NCBI GenBank assembly: GCA_937902125.1
Contig: CALDIB010000004.1
Span: 1-26,351, forward strand
Reading direction: 5' to 3'
From: an uncultured Treponema sp.
GTDB taxonomy: Bacteria; Spirochaetota; Spirochaetia; Treponematales; Treponemataceae
Length of the DNA: 26,351 bases
Program-made: the position numbers and the translations under genes
Shown: positions 1 through 6,936 of the stretch, one piece after another
Layout of the letters: each line of letters begins with the position of its first letter
How positions within the stretch are numbered: position 1 is the first letter of the stretch
Notes under the pieces: model-generated
Databases searched by the model: none
What the model was told of the DNA's origin: nothing
What the model saw: the letters and a program-made list of their open reading frames with translations, nothing else

Positions 1-1314
1 CCAATGTTCCAAGAACCAACTTTTTTGGCGGCCAAAGCCCTCGTATTCTTCTTCGGGGGCTTCGTCAAATTTATACAAGTCCTTTAATTGTTCGTATACG
101 CCTTCGGAAATGTGAATTGCGTTGGGCATTCCTTTTTCCTGCAATCGTTCCGCAAATGATATGGCCGAACTCCAAGCGTTGTAAACAAAATTTTGGTTTC
201 CCACTAAATCCGCCACAAAGGGGCCGTTTGCGATTCCAATTCTAAGCTGCAAGTTCATTCCGTTTGAGTCGTTGGCCCGTTTCAGCGTGTCTAAAATTTC
301 TATGGCAAAATGAAGCAATTCCGAGGCGCTGGAATGGTTTTCGTCGGGAATGCCTGCCACCGCCATGTATGAGCTTCCCACCGAGCGGATTTTTTCTATG
401 TTGAACGTTTCCGCCGCGCCGTCGATTCTTTCGAAAAAGTTTGACATGTATTTTGAAAAGCGTTCGATTCCCATTCGGTTTGAAAAGCGCGCGAAGTCAA
501 CCACATCCAATGACATGACGCAGGCGTCTTGGTAAAAGATCGAGTTCTTTTCGGACATGTCAAAGGCTTTTCTGTTGATTGGCGACGTTGAGTAAAAACG
601 GAGCATTTCCCGCGCTTTCTTGTTGGCTTGGGAAAGGCGGGATATTGTCTGCGCGTCTGGATTTTCCACTGTAAAATACATGATGAAGAGGGTGGCCGCG
701 CATCCGTAGCTTACCAAAAGCAGTTCCTTGTTGAACATTTGAACGATGGCTATGGCTCCTTCCATAAAGCAAAAAGAAAGAATGGAAAGGAACTTTGCCT
801 TTTGAATGTTGCGAATGTTTATCAGCATTATAAAAAGGACAAAGGCCACTGAAAAAGTTGAAAAGATGTAAATCAAGTCCGAGGGAAGGCCGTATGAATA
901 AATCCGCCTGTCGTAGCCCGAGTAGTAAAGCGGGTTGGCGCAAATCATCGCGATTATGACTAAAACCGCAAGGGCCAAAAACATGGCTACTCCCTGCTTG
1001 ATTTTTTTTCTGTATTCGGGAAGTTTTTTGCTCATCGTGCAGGAGATTGTGTAAACGTCGATGAAGTATATGTATGCCAGCATGGCTATCAAATATCCTT
1101 TGCTCATGATGTTGTTCAAAACAGGATATTCGTCCCGGTGGTTTATTGTCGCCACGCTGGCGATGTCAAGCGCCAATACAATGAATGTGACAAGCAAAAG
1201 AACTTTGTAAATTCTGTTTTGAAGGGACTCCCATTTTACCTTTTTAAAAAAGGCCGCGGCGAGAATGATTGTGTAAATGAGGCCTGCAATTTGAAACTCA
1301 ACAGATATGGACAT
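1..1314 (-). CDS. Membrane protein with degenerate class III cyclase domain (C-terminus cut by window edge)
   Basis: The frame is open for 438 codons from the ATG at 1314 to the window edge, so the C-terminus is missing. Residues 1 to about 220 hold six or seven hydrophobic segments, suggesting a polytopic inner-membrane sensor module. A class III adenylate/guanylate cyclase fold follows (about 262-410): first metal Asp in LDVVDF (D270), the SVGSSYMAVAG block, RIGIANGPFVADLVG, and WSSAISFAER ending in R390. Compared with canonical cyclases, the substrate Lys is R310, the second metal Asp is S314, the Asp of WGD is S383 and the transition-state Asn is S386. The fold is clear but cAMP/cGMP synthesis is doubtful; it may be a pseudo-cyclase used for regulation. 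No Shine-Dalgarno sequence precedes the start, and the -10 box is only 8 nt upstream. A second ATG at 1324 is in another frame and closes quickly. Confidence 0.85.
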   Translation of the reverse strand, partial: MSISVEFQIAGLIYTIILAAAFFKKVKWESLQNRIYKVLLLVTFIVLALDIASVATINHRDEYPVLNNIMSKGYLIAMLAYIYFIDVYTISCTMSKKLPEYRKKIKQGVAMFLALAVLVIIAMICANPLYYSGYDRRIYSYGLPSDLIYIFSTFSVAFVLFIMLINIRNIQKAKFLSILSFCFMEGAIAIVQMFNKELLLVSYGCAATLFIMYFTVENPDAQTISRLSQANKKAREMLRFYSTSPINRKAFDMSEKNSIFYQDACVMSLDVVDFARFSNRMGIERFSKYMSNFFERIDGAAETFNIEKIRSVGSSYMAVAGIPDENHSSASELLHFAIEILDTLKRANDSNGMNLQLRIGIANGPFVADLVGNQNFVYNAWSSAISFAERLQEKGMPNAIHISEGVYEQLKDLYKFDEAPEEEYEGFGRQKSWFLEHW

Positions 1315-1322
1315 AGCAATTC

Positions 1323-1351
1323 ATTATAAGGCGCTTTTGCTCAAAAAGCAA
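1323..1351 (-). promoter_or_regulatory. Sigma-70 promoter of the cyclase-like gene, nearly leaderless
   Basis: On the minus strand, TTGCTT (1351-1346), a 17-nt spacer and TATAAT (1328-1323). Transcription is expected near 1316, two bases before the ATG at 1314. There is no ribosome binding site between the -10 box and the start codon. Confidence 0.7.
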
Positions 1352-1376
1352 TATGTCGCGCTTAAATTCATTGCAG

Positions 1377-2366
1377 TCAGTCCTCTTTTACGGCGCTTTG
1401 GCAAATTCTAAAGCCCAAAAAGTTGTAGGATTCGTTGGGGTCGTAGCCGTAGCGGTCGCCGCAGTAAATGAAGCCTGTATAAGGCGACCAAGAGCCGCCC
1501 CTGCAAACTTTTTCGCTTCCAAATTGAGGGCCGGCGTAGCGCTCCACGCCTTCGCTTTCTTTGTAGTCGGCAAGCCAATCCCAGCAAAATTCCAAAATGT
1601 TTCCGCTCATGTCAAAAAGGCCCGACGCGTTGGCGCGGCCGCTTCCCGGAGCCGGCTGCTCGTCCTTTGCGAACACCGTTCCTGTTGTGCCCACAACGCG
1701 CGCCTCGCTTGAGTTTGCGTCAAACCAAGCCACGTCGCTTTCGGAGGCGTTGTCGTCAATTTGGCCGGAGGCCAGGGCGCCGTTTTGAAAGCCCTTTGGG
1801 GTTTTTCTCGCGGCGAATTCCCATTCGGTTTCGGTGGGAAGGCGGTAGCCGTCGGCGGCCCAGTCGCAGACGCATTTGTCCAGGCTGGCCGTGTCGCTTG
1901 AGTCCCGCAAGACTTTTCCGTTTAGGGTATAGCAAGGCTTTTTTCCGCTCATTTCGCTTAAGGCGTTGCACCAAACCGCCGCGTCGTGCCAGTTTATCAT
2001 TGTCACCGGCTTGTAGCAGCCCAAGGCTGTGGGAGCGGCGCCCCGCTTTCCGCCTGAGCCTTCCTGGCCGGGATTGGCGAATGTGTATCCGTTTTGCTCT
2101 GCGTAGATGCGGCAAATGTACCACAAGTTGTATGTGGTTTCATAGGCGTTCATCCTAAAAGGGGAGACAAAGCGGGTGGCCGTGTAGCTTTGGGTGTTTT
2201 CTCCAATGGTGTAAATGTCGTATTCGGCCTCGCTGTTTGCGGGAAAAAATTCGACCATCTTTATGTCGTTGAATTGGCCTTGCTCTTTTTGGCTTTTTTT
2301 TGTCTGCCTGGCCGCGAGGGGCGCCGCGATTAAAAGGGCCGCCAACGCAAAAGCGATTTTTTTCAT
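1377..2366 (-). CDS. Secreted formylglycine-generating-enzyme-like (SUMF1/FGE domain) protein, probably non-catalytic
   Basis: 329 aa. I chose the ATG at 2366 because a GGAGG ribosome site lies 7 nt upstream and the protein then opens with a signal peptide (MKKIAFALAALLIAAPLAA). The longer in-frame extension overlaps corA and is not credible. The rest matches the FGE-sulfatase fold (PF03781): INWHDAAVWCNALSEMSG, YRLPTETEWEFAAR, GNILEFCWDW, CRGGSW and NFLGFRIC. True FGE enzymes carry two active-site Cys just after the GGS motif (human Cys336/Cys341). Here the first position is not Cys (GGSWSPYTGFIYC), so sulfatase activation is unlikely. Such proteins often act as extracytoplasmic carbohydrate-binding or structural domains. 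The start overlaps the corA stop by four bases (ATGA), so the two genes are translationally coupled. Substrate or partner is unknown. Confidence 0.88.
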   Translation of the reverse strand: MKKIAFALAALLIAAPLAARQTKKSQKEQGQFNDIKMVEFFPANSEAEYDIYTIGENTQSYTATRFVSPFRMNAYETTYNLWYICRIYAEQNGYTFANPGQEGSGGKRGAAPTALGCYKPVTMINWHDAAVWCNALSEMSGKKPCYTLNGKVLRDSSDTASLDKCVCDWAADGYRLPTETEWEFAARKTPKGFQNGALASGQIDDNASESDVAWFDANSSEARVVGTTGTVFAKDEQPAPGSGRANASGLFDMSGNILEFCWDWLADYKESEGVERYAGPQFGSEKVCRGGSWSPYTGFIYCGDRYGYDPNESYNFLGFRICQSAVKED

Positions 2367-3418
2367 TTTGTTGCCTCCAAGTTGAGTTCTTGCGCTTCCA
2401 ATGTTTTTTTGAGCCGTCTTATTTCCGCGCGCTTGGCCCGGTTCTTTTTTTTCTTTTCTTTGTAGGCTGCGGACTTTGTGGTGTCCATGAGCGAAAGGCG
2501 CAAGAGGGTGACCACAACCGCCGCAAGGCAGAGCGCCGAAATTATGGCGCAGCCGAACATTCCGTAGCGGGCGAAAGGCAAGTCCACGTTCATTCCCCAA
2601 AAGCTTGTTATGAAAGTCGGAACGCTTATGGCCACTGTCACAACGGTGAGCTTTTTCATCACGCCGTTCATGTTGTTTGAAATGATTGAGCCAAAGGTGT
2701 CGCTCATTCTGCTGAAAGTGTTGGAATAAGTGTCGGCCATTTCCAAGGCCTGCCGGTTGTCAATCTCGACGTCGTCAAGCCAGTCAAGGTCGTCTTCGTC
2801 AAACTTTAAAAGCCTAGTCTTTCTGAGCTTTTCCAAAAGCAGCTGGTTGGACTTGATTGACGTGGTGAAAAAGACCATGGACTTTTCCAAGTTCAAGAGC
2901 TGCAAGATTTCCTTGTTTTCCACCGCGTATTGAAGCTCTCCCTGAATGCCCGAAGCTCGGCGGTTTATTTCTTTTAGATAGCGCAAGTAGGTTATGTCGG
3001 CGCGGCTCAATATTTGAATCAAAAAGGCCGGAAAGTCCGAAAGGTTTATGTTCTTGACCCGGCCTGCGGAAAAGTCTTTCAGCACTTCGCAGTCAGTCCA
3101 GCAAATGGTTATGATGAAATTTTTTTGCAGGATTACGCCAAGGGGAATTGAAAAATACGAAACTTCCGCGTTGGGAACAAAAACCGGGAGCCTTGTGATT
3201 GTAAGAATGTAGCCGTCCGCGTCCTCGATTCGCGAAAGCTCGTCGGGGTCAAGAATGTCTATGATGTGCTCTTGCTCGATTTTAAATTCTTTTTCAAGAA
3301 TGGTTATGTCTTCCCGGGTTACGTTTCTTGCGTCAACCCAAACCCTTTTTCCGCTGACGAGATTTTCTTTTTCCGTGTCAACCAGCTTTCCGTCTTCCTG
3401 TTGCCAGTAACTGATCAT
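2363..3418 (-). CDS. corA: CorA-family magnesium/cobalt transporter
   Basis: 351 aa from the ATG at 3418, chosen because GGGGAG lies 5 nt upstream and because a strong promoter (-10 at 3455-3450) puts the mRNA start downstream of the more distal ATG at 3478. The long cytoplasmic N-terminal part (about 1-255) precedes two C-terminal membrane helices, the CorA layout. The signature GMN motif is present at residues 275-277 (SFWGMNVDLPF) at the end of TM1, with TM2 (CAIISALCLAAVVVTLL) following. The C-terminus is a basic, Lys/Arg-rich tail. CorA proteins form pentameric inner-membrane channels for Mg2+ (sometimes Co2+ or Ni2+). It is the first gene of a two-gene unit with the downstream FGE-like gene. 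Confidence 0.93.
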   Translation of the reverse strand: MISYWQQEDGKLVDTEKENLVSGKRVWVDARNVTREDITILEKEFKIEQEHIIDILDPDELSRIEDADGYILTITRLPVFVPNAEVSYFSIPLGVILQKNFIITICWTDCEVLKDFSAGRVKNINLSDFPAFLIQILSRADITYLRYLKEINRRASGIQGELQYAVENKEILQLLNLEKSMVFFTTSIKSNQLLLEKLRKTRLLKFDEDDLDWLDDVEIDNRQALEMADTYSNTFSRMSDTFGSIISNNMNGVMKKLTVVTVAISVPTFITSFWGMNVDLPFARYGMFGCAIISALCLAAVVVTLLRLSLMDTTKSAAYKEKKKKNRAKRAEIRRLKKTLEAQELNLEATK

Positions 3419-3449
3419 CAGCGCTCCCCATAACCAAAAAAGTTTGGCA

Positions 3450-3478
3450 ATTATAACAAAAAACGCATTTTTTTGCAA
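3450..3478 (-). promoter_or_regulatory. Sigma-70 promoter of corA
   Basis: TTGCAA (3478-3473), 17-nt spacer, TATAAT (3455-3450) on the minus strand. The predicted transcript starts near 3443 and gives about 25 nt of leader containing the GGGGAG ribosome site. This supports the start at 3418. Confidence 0.75.
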
Positions 3479-3540
3479 TATTTTTAAGATTAAGGCGAAT
3501 TTTTCGCAAAAGACTTGTATCTTATAGTCAAGGAGTTTTT

Positions 3541-3723
3541 ATGAAAAGAATTGAGTTTTCTAATGGCGAAGAGGATTTTTCCGCCTTGAGGGTTTATTCA
3601 ATCGTAAAGAGGGAGCGGGGGCAAAAAAGGTTTTTGGCCCGGCCCCCTTTTTCTTGGCCGCCCCAAAAAAAGCCTTTGGCCGTGTTTGACGGCGGGCAAA
3701 AAAGGGAGGACGACAAAAAATGA
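3541..3723 (+). CDS. Small basic protein of unknown function
   Basis: 60 aa. An AAGGAG ribosome site lies 5 nt before the ATG, and the stop overlaps the next start as ATGA, which argues that this short frame is translated. The protein is rich in Lys, Arg, Pro and Phe, with no signal peptide, membrane segment or recognisable domain. The N-terminal 25 residues (MKRIEFSNGEEDFSALRVYS and following) look like ordinary folded sequence; the remainder is basic and Pro-rich. I do not recognise it. It could be a small cytoplasmic partner of the following lipoprotein, or a short ORF serving mainly to couple its translation. Confidence 0.55.
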   Translation: MKRIEFSNGEEDFSALRVYSIVKRERGQKRFLARPPFSWPPQKKPLAVFDGGQKREDDKK

Positions 3724-4160
3724 CCGGATTAAAAAAAAAGAGCCGGAGGCTGAAAGCGGTTCTTTGCTGCCTTTTGCCCGCGCTTTTTTGCTCATGTCAA
3801 AGCCTAAAAAGGGCGGCCGCGCCGCTTTGGGTTTGCGGCGGGAGGATTTGCAAAAGGGACTGCCTTGGCCTTGAGTTTTCAGCGGTCAACCTATGCGGCC
3901 GCCCGGTGGAAGGCGCTGTTTTTTTTGCAAGAATAGTTGAAGGCTCCGACGACGGGGATTTTGAAGGCTCTTTTGAGGGAGCGTTTTACGAAAAGTCTTT
4001 TTTCTTTGAAGGGCCTTTTGATTGCGGAGGTGAAGAGAGGCTTTTCATTCCCTTTGAGGAGGCGGACCAAAGCCTTGAGGCTGAGGATTTTGAAATCGAA
4101 AGCCTTGTCCTTGAAAGCGCGTCCTTTGAGGACGGAGAGTGTTGGACAAGAAATTATTAG
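3720..4160 (+). CDS. Putative lipoprotein, acidic and Phe/Glu-rich, unknown function
   Basis: 146 aa. The N-terminus has a basic stretch (KKKSRRLK), a hydrophobic core and a Cys-containing spirochete-type lipobox (ALFCSC), so export and lipidation are likely. The mature part starts with a Cys-rich segment, then LEFSAVNLCGRPVEGAVFFAR, a pattern reminiscent of small beta-sandwich domains, then an acidic C-terminal half with repeated FEG/FE motifs. No family is recognised. A GGGAGG lies 10 nt upstream, and the start overlaps the preceding small ORF by four bases. The stop codon overlaps the convergent sufU stop. The acidic half mirrors a Lys-rich open frame on the other strand; I prefer the plus-strand reading because of the ribosome site, coupling and export signal. 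Confidence 0.6.
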   Translation: MTGLKKKSRRLKAVLCCLLPALFCSCQSLKRAAAPLWVCGGRICKRDCLGLEFSAVNLCGRPVEGAVFFARIVEGSDDGDFEGSFEGAFYEKSFFFEGPFDCGGEERLFIPFEEADQSLEAEDFEIESLVLESASFEDGECWTRNY

Positions 4161-4615
4161 CAGTGGGGAAGGCTTTTTTCCGCGCTTTTGCCTTTTGACA
4201 TGAGCGCCTCTTTCATCGTCCGCCAGCCCAGCTCCGCGCATTTTACCCTGGCGGGCATCTTGGCGATGTCCTGCAAGGCGGCGGCTTCGTCAAGCTCCTC
4301 CAGCTCTTTTTCGTCCGCGCCTTCCGTCACCATCCGCATGAAAAGCCCGCAAAGGCGCTTGGCCTCTTCCTCGCTTTTTCCAAGTATAAGGTCAATCATT
4401 ATGTCGCAGGAGGCTTGGCTTATGGCGCAGCCGCTTCCTTCGTAAGAGGCGTCGGCGATTTTTCCGTCCTGAACTTTTAGGCTCAAGGTTATGTTGTCGC
4501 CGCAGCTGGGGTTCACTCCGTTAAGGACGCAAGTGGCGCCGCTCATGGCCTTTTTGTGGGAGGGGTTTAGGTTGCGTTCGTTCAGTATTTCTCTGTATAA
4601 TTCCTTTGTGTCCAT
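4157..4615 (-). CDS. sufU: SufU, zinc-dependent sulfurtransferase partner of SufS
   Basis: 152 aa, the usual SufU length. Ligand residues are all present: C38 and D40 in NPSCGD, C63 in GSGCAIS, and C126 in ARVKCAELGW. The extra segment between the second and third Cys motifs separates SufU from housekeeping IscU. SufU binds Zn and accepts persulfide sulfur from SufS for the SufBCD scaffold. It is the last gene of the suf operon. Its ribosome site (AAGGAG) overlaps the sufS stop and the gap is 9 nt. The C-terminus has a short extension ending in Cys (LPHC). The TAA stop overlaps the TAG stop of the convergent lipoprotein gene. Confidence 0.95.
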   Translation of the reverse strand: MDTKELYREILNERNLNPSHKKAMSGATCVLNGVNPSCGDNITLSLKVQDGKIADASYEGSGCAISQASCDIMIDLILGKSEEEAKRLCGLFMRMVTEGADEKELEELDEAAALQDIAKMPARVKCAELGWRTMKEALMSKGKSAEKSLPHC

Positions 4616-4624
4616 GCTCGCTCC

Positions 4625-5839
4625 TTAGTAGCCCGCCCATTCCCTGACGCGGGAAAGCTTTTGGCAAAAATATTCCACTTCCTCTTTTGTGTTGTAAAAA
4701 TAAAGGCTGGCCCGGGCCGTCGCCGGAACTCCAAGCCATTGGCCCAAAGGCTGGGCGCAGTGGTGGCCCGCCCGTATGGCGATTTTTTCGCTGTCCAAAA
4801 TGCTGGCTATGTCGTGGGGGTGAACGCCGTCAATCGTAAAGGTGACGATTCCGCAGCGCCGGGAAGGGTCCTTGCTTCCGATTATGTTCACATGGGAAAT
4901 CTTTTGCATTTGTTGAATCAAGAGCGCGCACAGCTCGTTGTCCCGGGCCGCGATGTTTTCCATTCCCACTGACTCAAGGTAGCGCGCGGCGGCGGCCATT
5001 CCCACCGCGCCTCCGACGTTGACGGTTCCCGCCTCAAACTTGTGGGGAACTTCCGCCCAAGTGGCGCTTTCCCGGGTAACATACTCAATCATTTCGCCGC
5101 CCCGCAAAAAGGGGCTCATGCCTTCCAAAAAATCAAGCTTTGCGTAAAGGCCGCCGATTCCTGTGGGGCCGCAAAATTTGTGGCCGCTGAAGGCGTAAAA
5201 GTCCGCGTCCAAGTCTTGGACGTCCACTTTTATGTGGGGCAGCGCTTGAGCTCCGTCAACGACAATCACTCCGCCGTTTTTGTGGACAAGGGCCGCGATT
5301 TCCTTTACGGGATTGGTCGTTCCCAAAACATTGGACACATGGGTCACGGCGGCGATTTTTGTTTTTGCCGTTATCTTTGAATATTCGCTTTGGGGAATGG
5401 TTCCGCTTTCCTTGTCGCATTCAAGCCAGACAAGCCTGGCGCCCGACTTTTTGGCGGCCATTTGCCAGGGCAGAATGTTTGAGTGGTGCTCCATCACGCT
5501 CACCGCGATTTCGTCACCTTCCCGCAAAACGTCCAGCGCGTAGGAGTAGGCGACAAGGTTTAGGGATTCGCTTGCGTTTCTTGTAAAGATTATTTCCTTT
5601 GGGCTTTTGGCGCCTACAAAGCGCGCCGTCTGGACGCGGGCCTCATGGTAGGCTTCTGTGGCGCGGACGCTCAAATCGTAAAGGCCCCGCAAGGGGTTGG
5701 CGTTGTCGCTTTTGTAAAAGGCTTCCATGGCCTCAAGAACTTGCCTTGGCTTTTGGGCGGTGGCCGCGCTGTCAAAGTAAACAAGGCCTTCGTTTTTTTT
5801 GTCCGCGAAAATTGGAAAGTCGTCTTTGAAATTTTTCAT
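4625..5839 (-). CDS. sufS: SufS cysteine desulfurase
   Basis: 404 aa, full length for group II cysteine desulfurases. It releases sulfur from L-cysteine as an enzyme-bound persulfide for Fe-S cluster assembly. Visible landmarks: YFDSAATAQKP near the N-terminus, the HHSNILPWQ block, the PLP Schiff-base Lys K221 in FSGHKFCGPTG, and the catalytic Cys C361 in RAGHHCAQPL, the short-loop arrangement typical of SufS rather than IscS. The start codon overlaps the sufD stop by one base (TGATG), so translation is coupled. With sufU downstream and no sufE seen, the SufU-dependent (Firmicute-like) transfer route is expected. Confidence 0.97.
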   Translation of the reverse strand: MKNFKDDFPIFADKKNEGLVYFDSAATAQKPRQVLEAMEAFYKSDNANPLRGLYDLSVRATEAYHEARVQTARFVGAKSPKEIIFTRNASESLNLVAYSYALDVLREGDEIAVSVMEHHSNILPWQMAAKKSGARLVWLECDKESGTIPQSEYSKITAKTKIAAVTHVSNVLGTTNPVKEIAALVHKNGGVIVVDGAQALPHIKVDVQDLDADFYAFSGHKFCGPTGIGGLYAKLDFLEGMSPFLRGGEMIEYVTRESATWAEVPHKFEAGTVNVGGAVGMAAAARYLESVGMENIAARDNELCALLIQQMQKISHVNIIGSKDPSRRCGIVTFTIDGVHPHDIASILDSEKIAIRAGHHCAQPLGQWLGVPATARASLYFYNTKEEVEYFCQKLSRVREWAGY

Positions 5840-6936
5840 CAGTCAAACGCTCCGTCAAAAAAATCCAGCGCCTCTTTTGCCGCCTCTTGGCTGTCAATCA
5901 GCGCGGCGACTCTGGCCACTTTTCCCCGGGCCATCATTTTTTGCGCCTGCTTTTCGTCCACGCCCCGGGAGTTCATATAGAACAAAAGGCTTTCGTCCAA
6001 GCGGCCCACGCTGGCGCCGTGCTCGCCCTGAACGTCCTCCTCGTCGCAGAGAATTAGGGGGATGGACTTGTTCGCGATGTCCGGGCTGAGCAAAAGAATT
6101 TCTTCCTGCTCGTTTCCCACAGCGCCTTGGCAGCCCTTCTTAAAGTCAATGGTTCCCCTGTATGTTTTTTTCGCAAAATCCTTGAGGCTTCCGTAAACCT
6201 TCATGTCGCTTTCCGTCTTTTGGCCAAACTGGTCGGCGACAAAGTTCATGTCAAGCTCCCTGTCCTTGTCAAGGAAGTAGGCCTCCCTGTGCCTAAAGGT
6301 TGAGCCCCTTTCTTTTTGTGTGGAATGAATTCCTTGGAAGAGCTTCTTGCCTCCCAGCTCAAGCTGGCTTATTTCCACCTCCGAGCCTTCCCCCTGAATT
6401 GTTCCAATGTCGTTGGCGTGAATAAAGCCGTCGCCCAAAAGCTGGATTGTGGCCAGCCTGACTTTTGAATTTTTTTCCGCGTCCACTATGGTTTGAAGCG
6501 CGTTGAAACCGGCCGCCTTTTTGGGGCTTGACCACAAAAGGACTATTGAGGCTTGGGAGTTTTTTCCGGCCTTTATAAAAAGGCGCTTCAAGGAATTTTC
6601 TCCGTGGGAAAGGTTCAGCCGGAGAATGACGCTTTTGTCGGACTTGGCGCCATCAGCGATTTCCAAAAGGGCGGCCGGCGTTTTTGGGCTTTTTTCAAGT
6701 TCCCCGTCCAAAAGGGAAGTGAATTCCTTGCCCATGCCGGTCTTGATTTCTTGTCCGGCCTTTTTTTCGTCTTGGTTGAATTCCGAAAAAAAGGAAAAGC
6801 CTTGGGAAAGCTCCGAGACTTCAAAGGCGGCGCCGGAATTTTTTGTTTCCTGCCCAAGGCTGAATTCCCCCTTGTTCATTCTAAGCCAGTTCCATGTGAG
6901 GGCGGGCAGGGGGTTGACTTTTACGGTTTGCGTCAT
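5839..6936 (-). CDS. sufD: SufD, Fe-S assembly scaffold subunit
   Basis: 365 aa, somewhat shorter than E. coli SufD (about 420). The central and C-terminal beta-helix is recognisable, ending in the SufB/SufD signature EHGASVGRLDESLLFYMNSRG, which contains the conserved His of the SufB-SufD interface. SufD pairs with SufB and SufC in the SufBC2D complex that builds clusters; SufD is linked to iron acquisition. The N-terminal third is poorly conserved in sequence, as is usual. The ATG overlaps the sufB stop as ATGA. The cytoplasmic complex would be made from one polycistronic mRNA. Confidence 0.92.
   Translation of the reverse strand: MTQTVKVNPLPALTWNWLRMNKGEFSLGQETKNSGAAFEVSELSQGFSFFSEFNQDEKKAGQEIKTGMGKEFTSLLDGELEKSPKTPAALLEIADGAKSDKSVILRLNLSHGENSLKRLFIKAGKNSQASIVLLWSSPKKAAGFNALQTIVDAEKNSKVRLATIQLLGDGFIHANDIGTIQGEGSEVEISQLELGGKKLFQGIHSTQKERGSTFRHREAYFLDKDRELDMNFVADQFGQKTESDMKVYGSLKDFAKKTYRGTIDFKKGCQGAVGNEQEEILLLSPDIANKSIPLILCDEEDVQGEHGASVGRLDESLLFYMNSRGVDEKQAQKMMARGKVARVAALIDSQEAAKEALDFFDGAFD

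Noticed and set aside
1377..2600. Longer FGE-like frame starting at 2600
   Set aside because: The extra 78 codons lie inside corA, lack a ribosome site and would hide the signal peptide; the ATG at 2366 has GGAGG.
3500..3528. Promoter TTTTTC-17-TATAGT for the small ORF at 3541
   Set aside because: The -35 match is poor and the expected transcription start would fall on or after the ribosome site; the true promoter was not found.
3891..4241. Lys-rich minus-strand frame opposite the lipoprotein gene
   Set aside because: It overlaps sufU as well, has no ribosome site that I can see, and looks like the antisense image of the acidic plus-strand frame.
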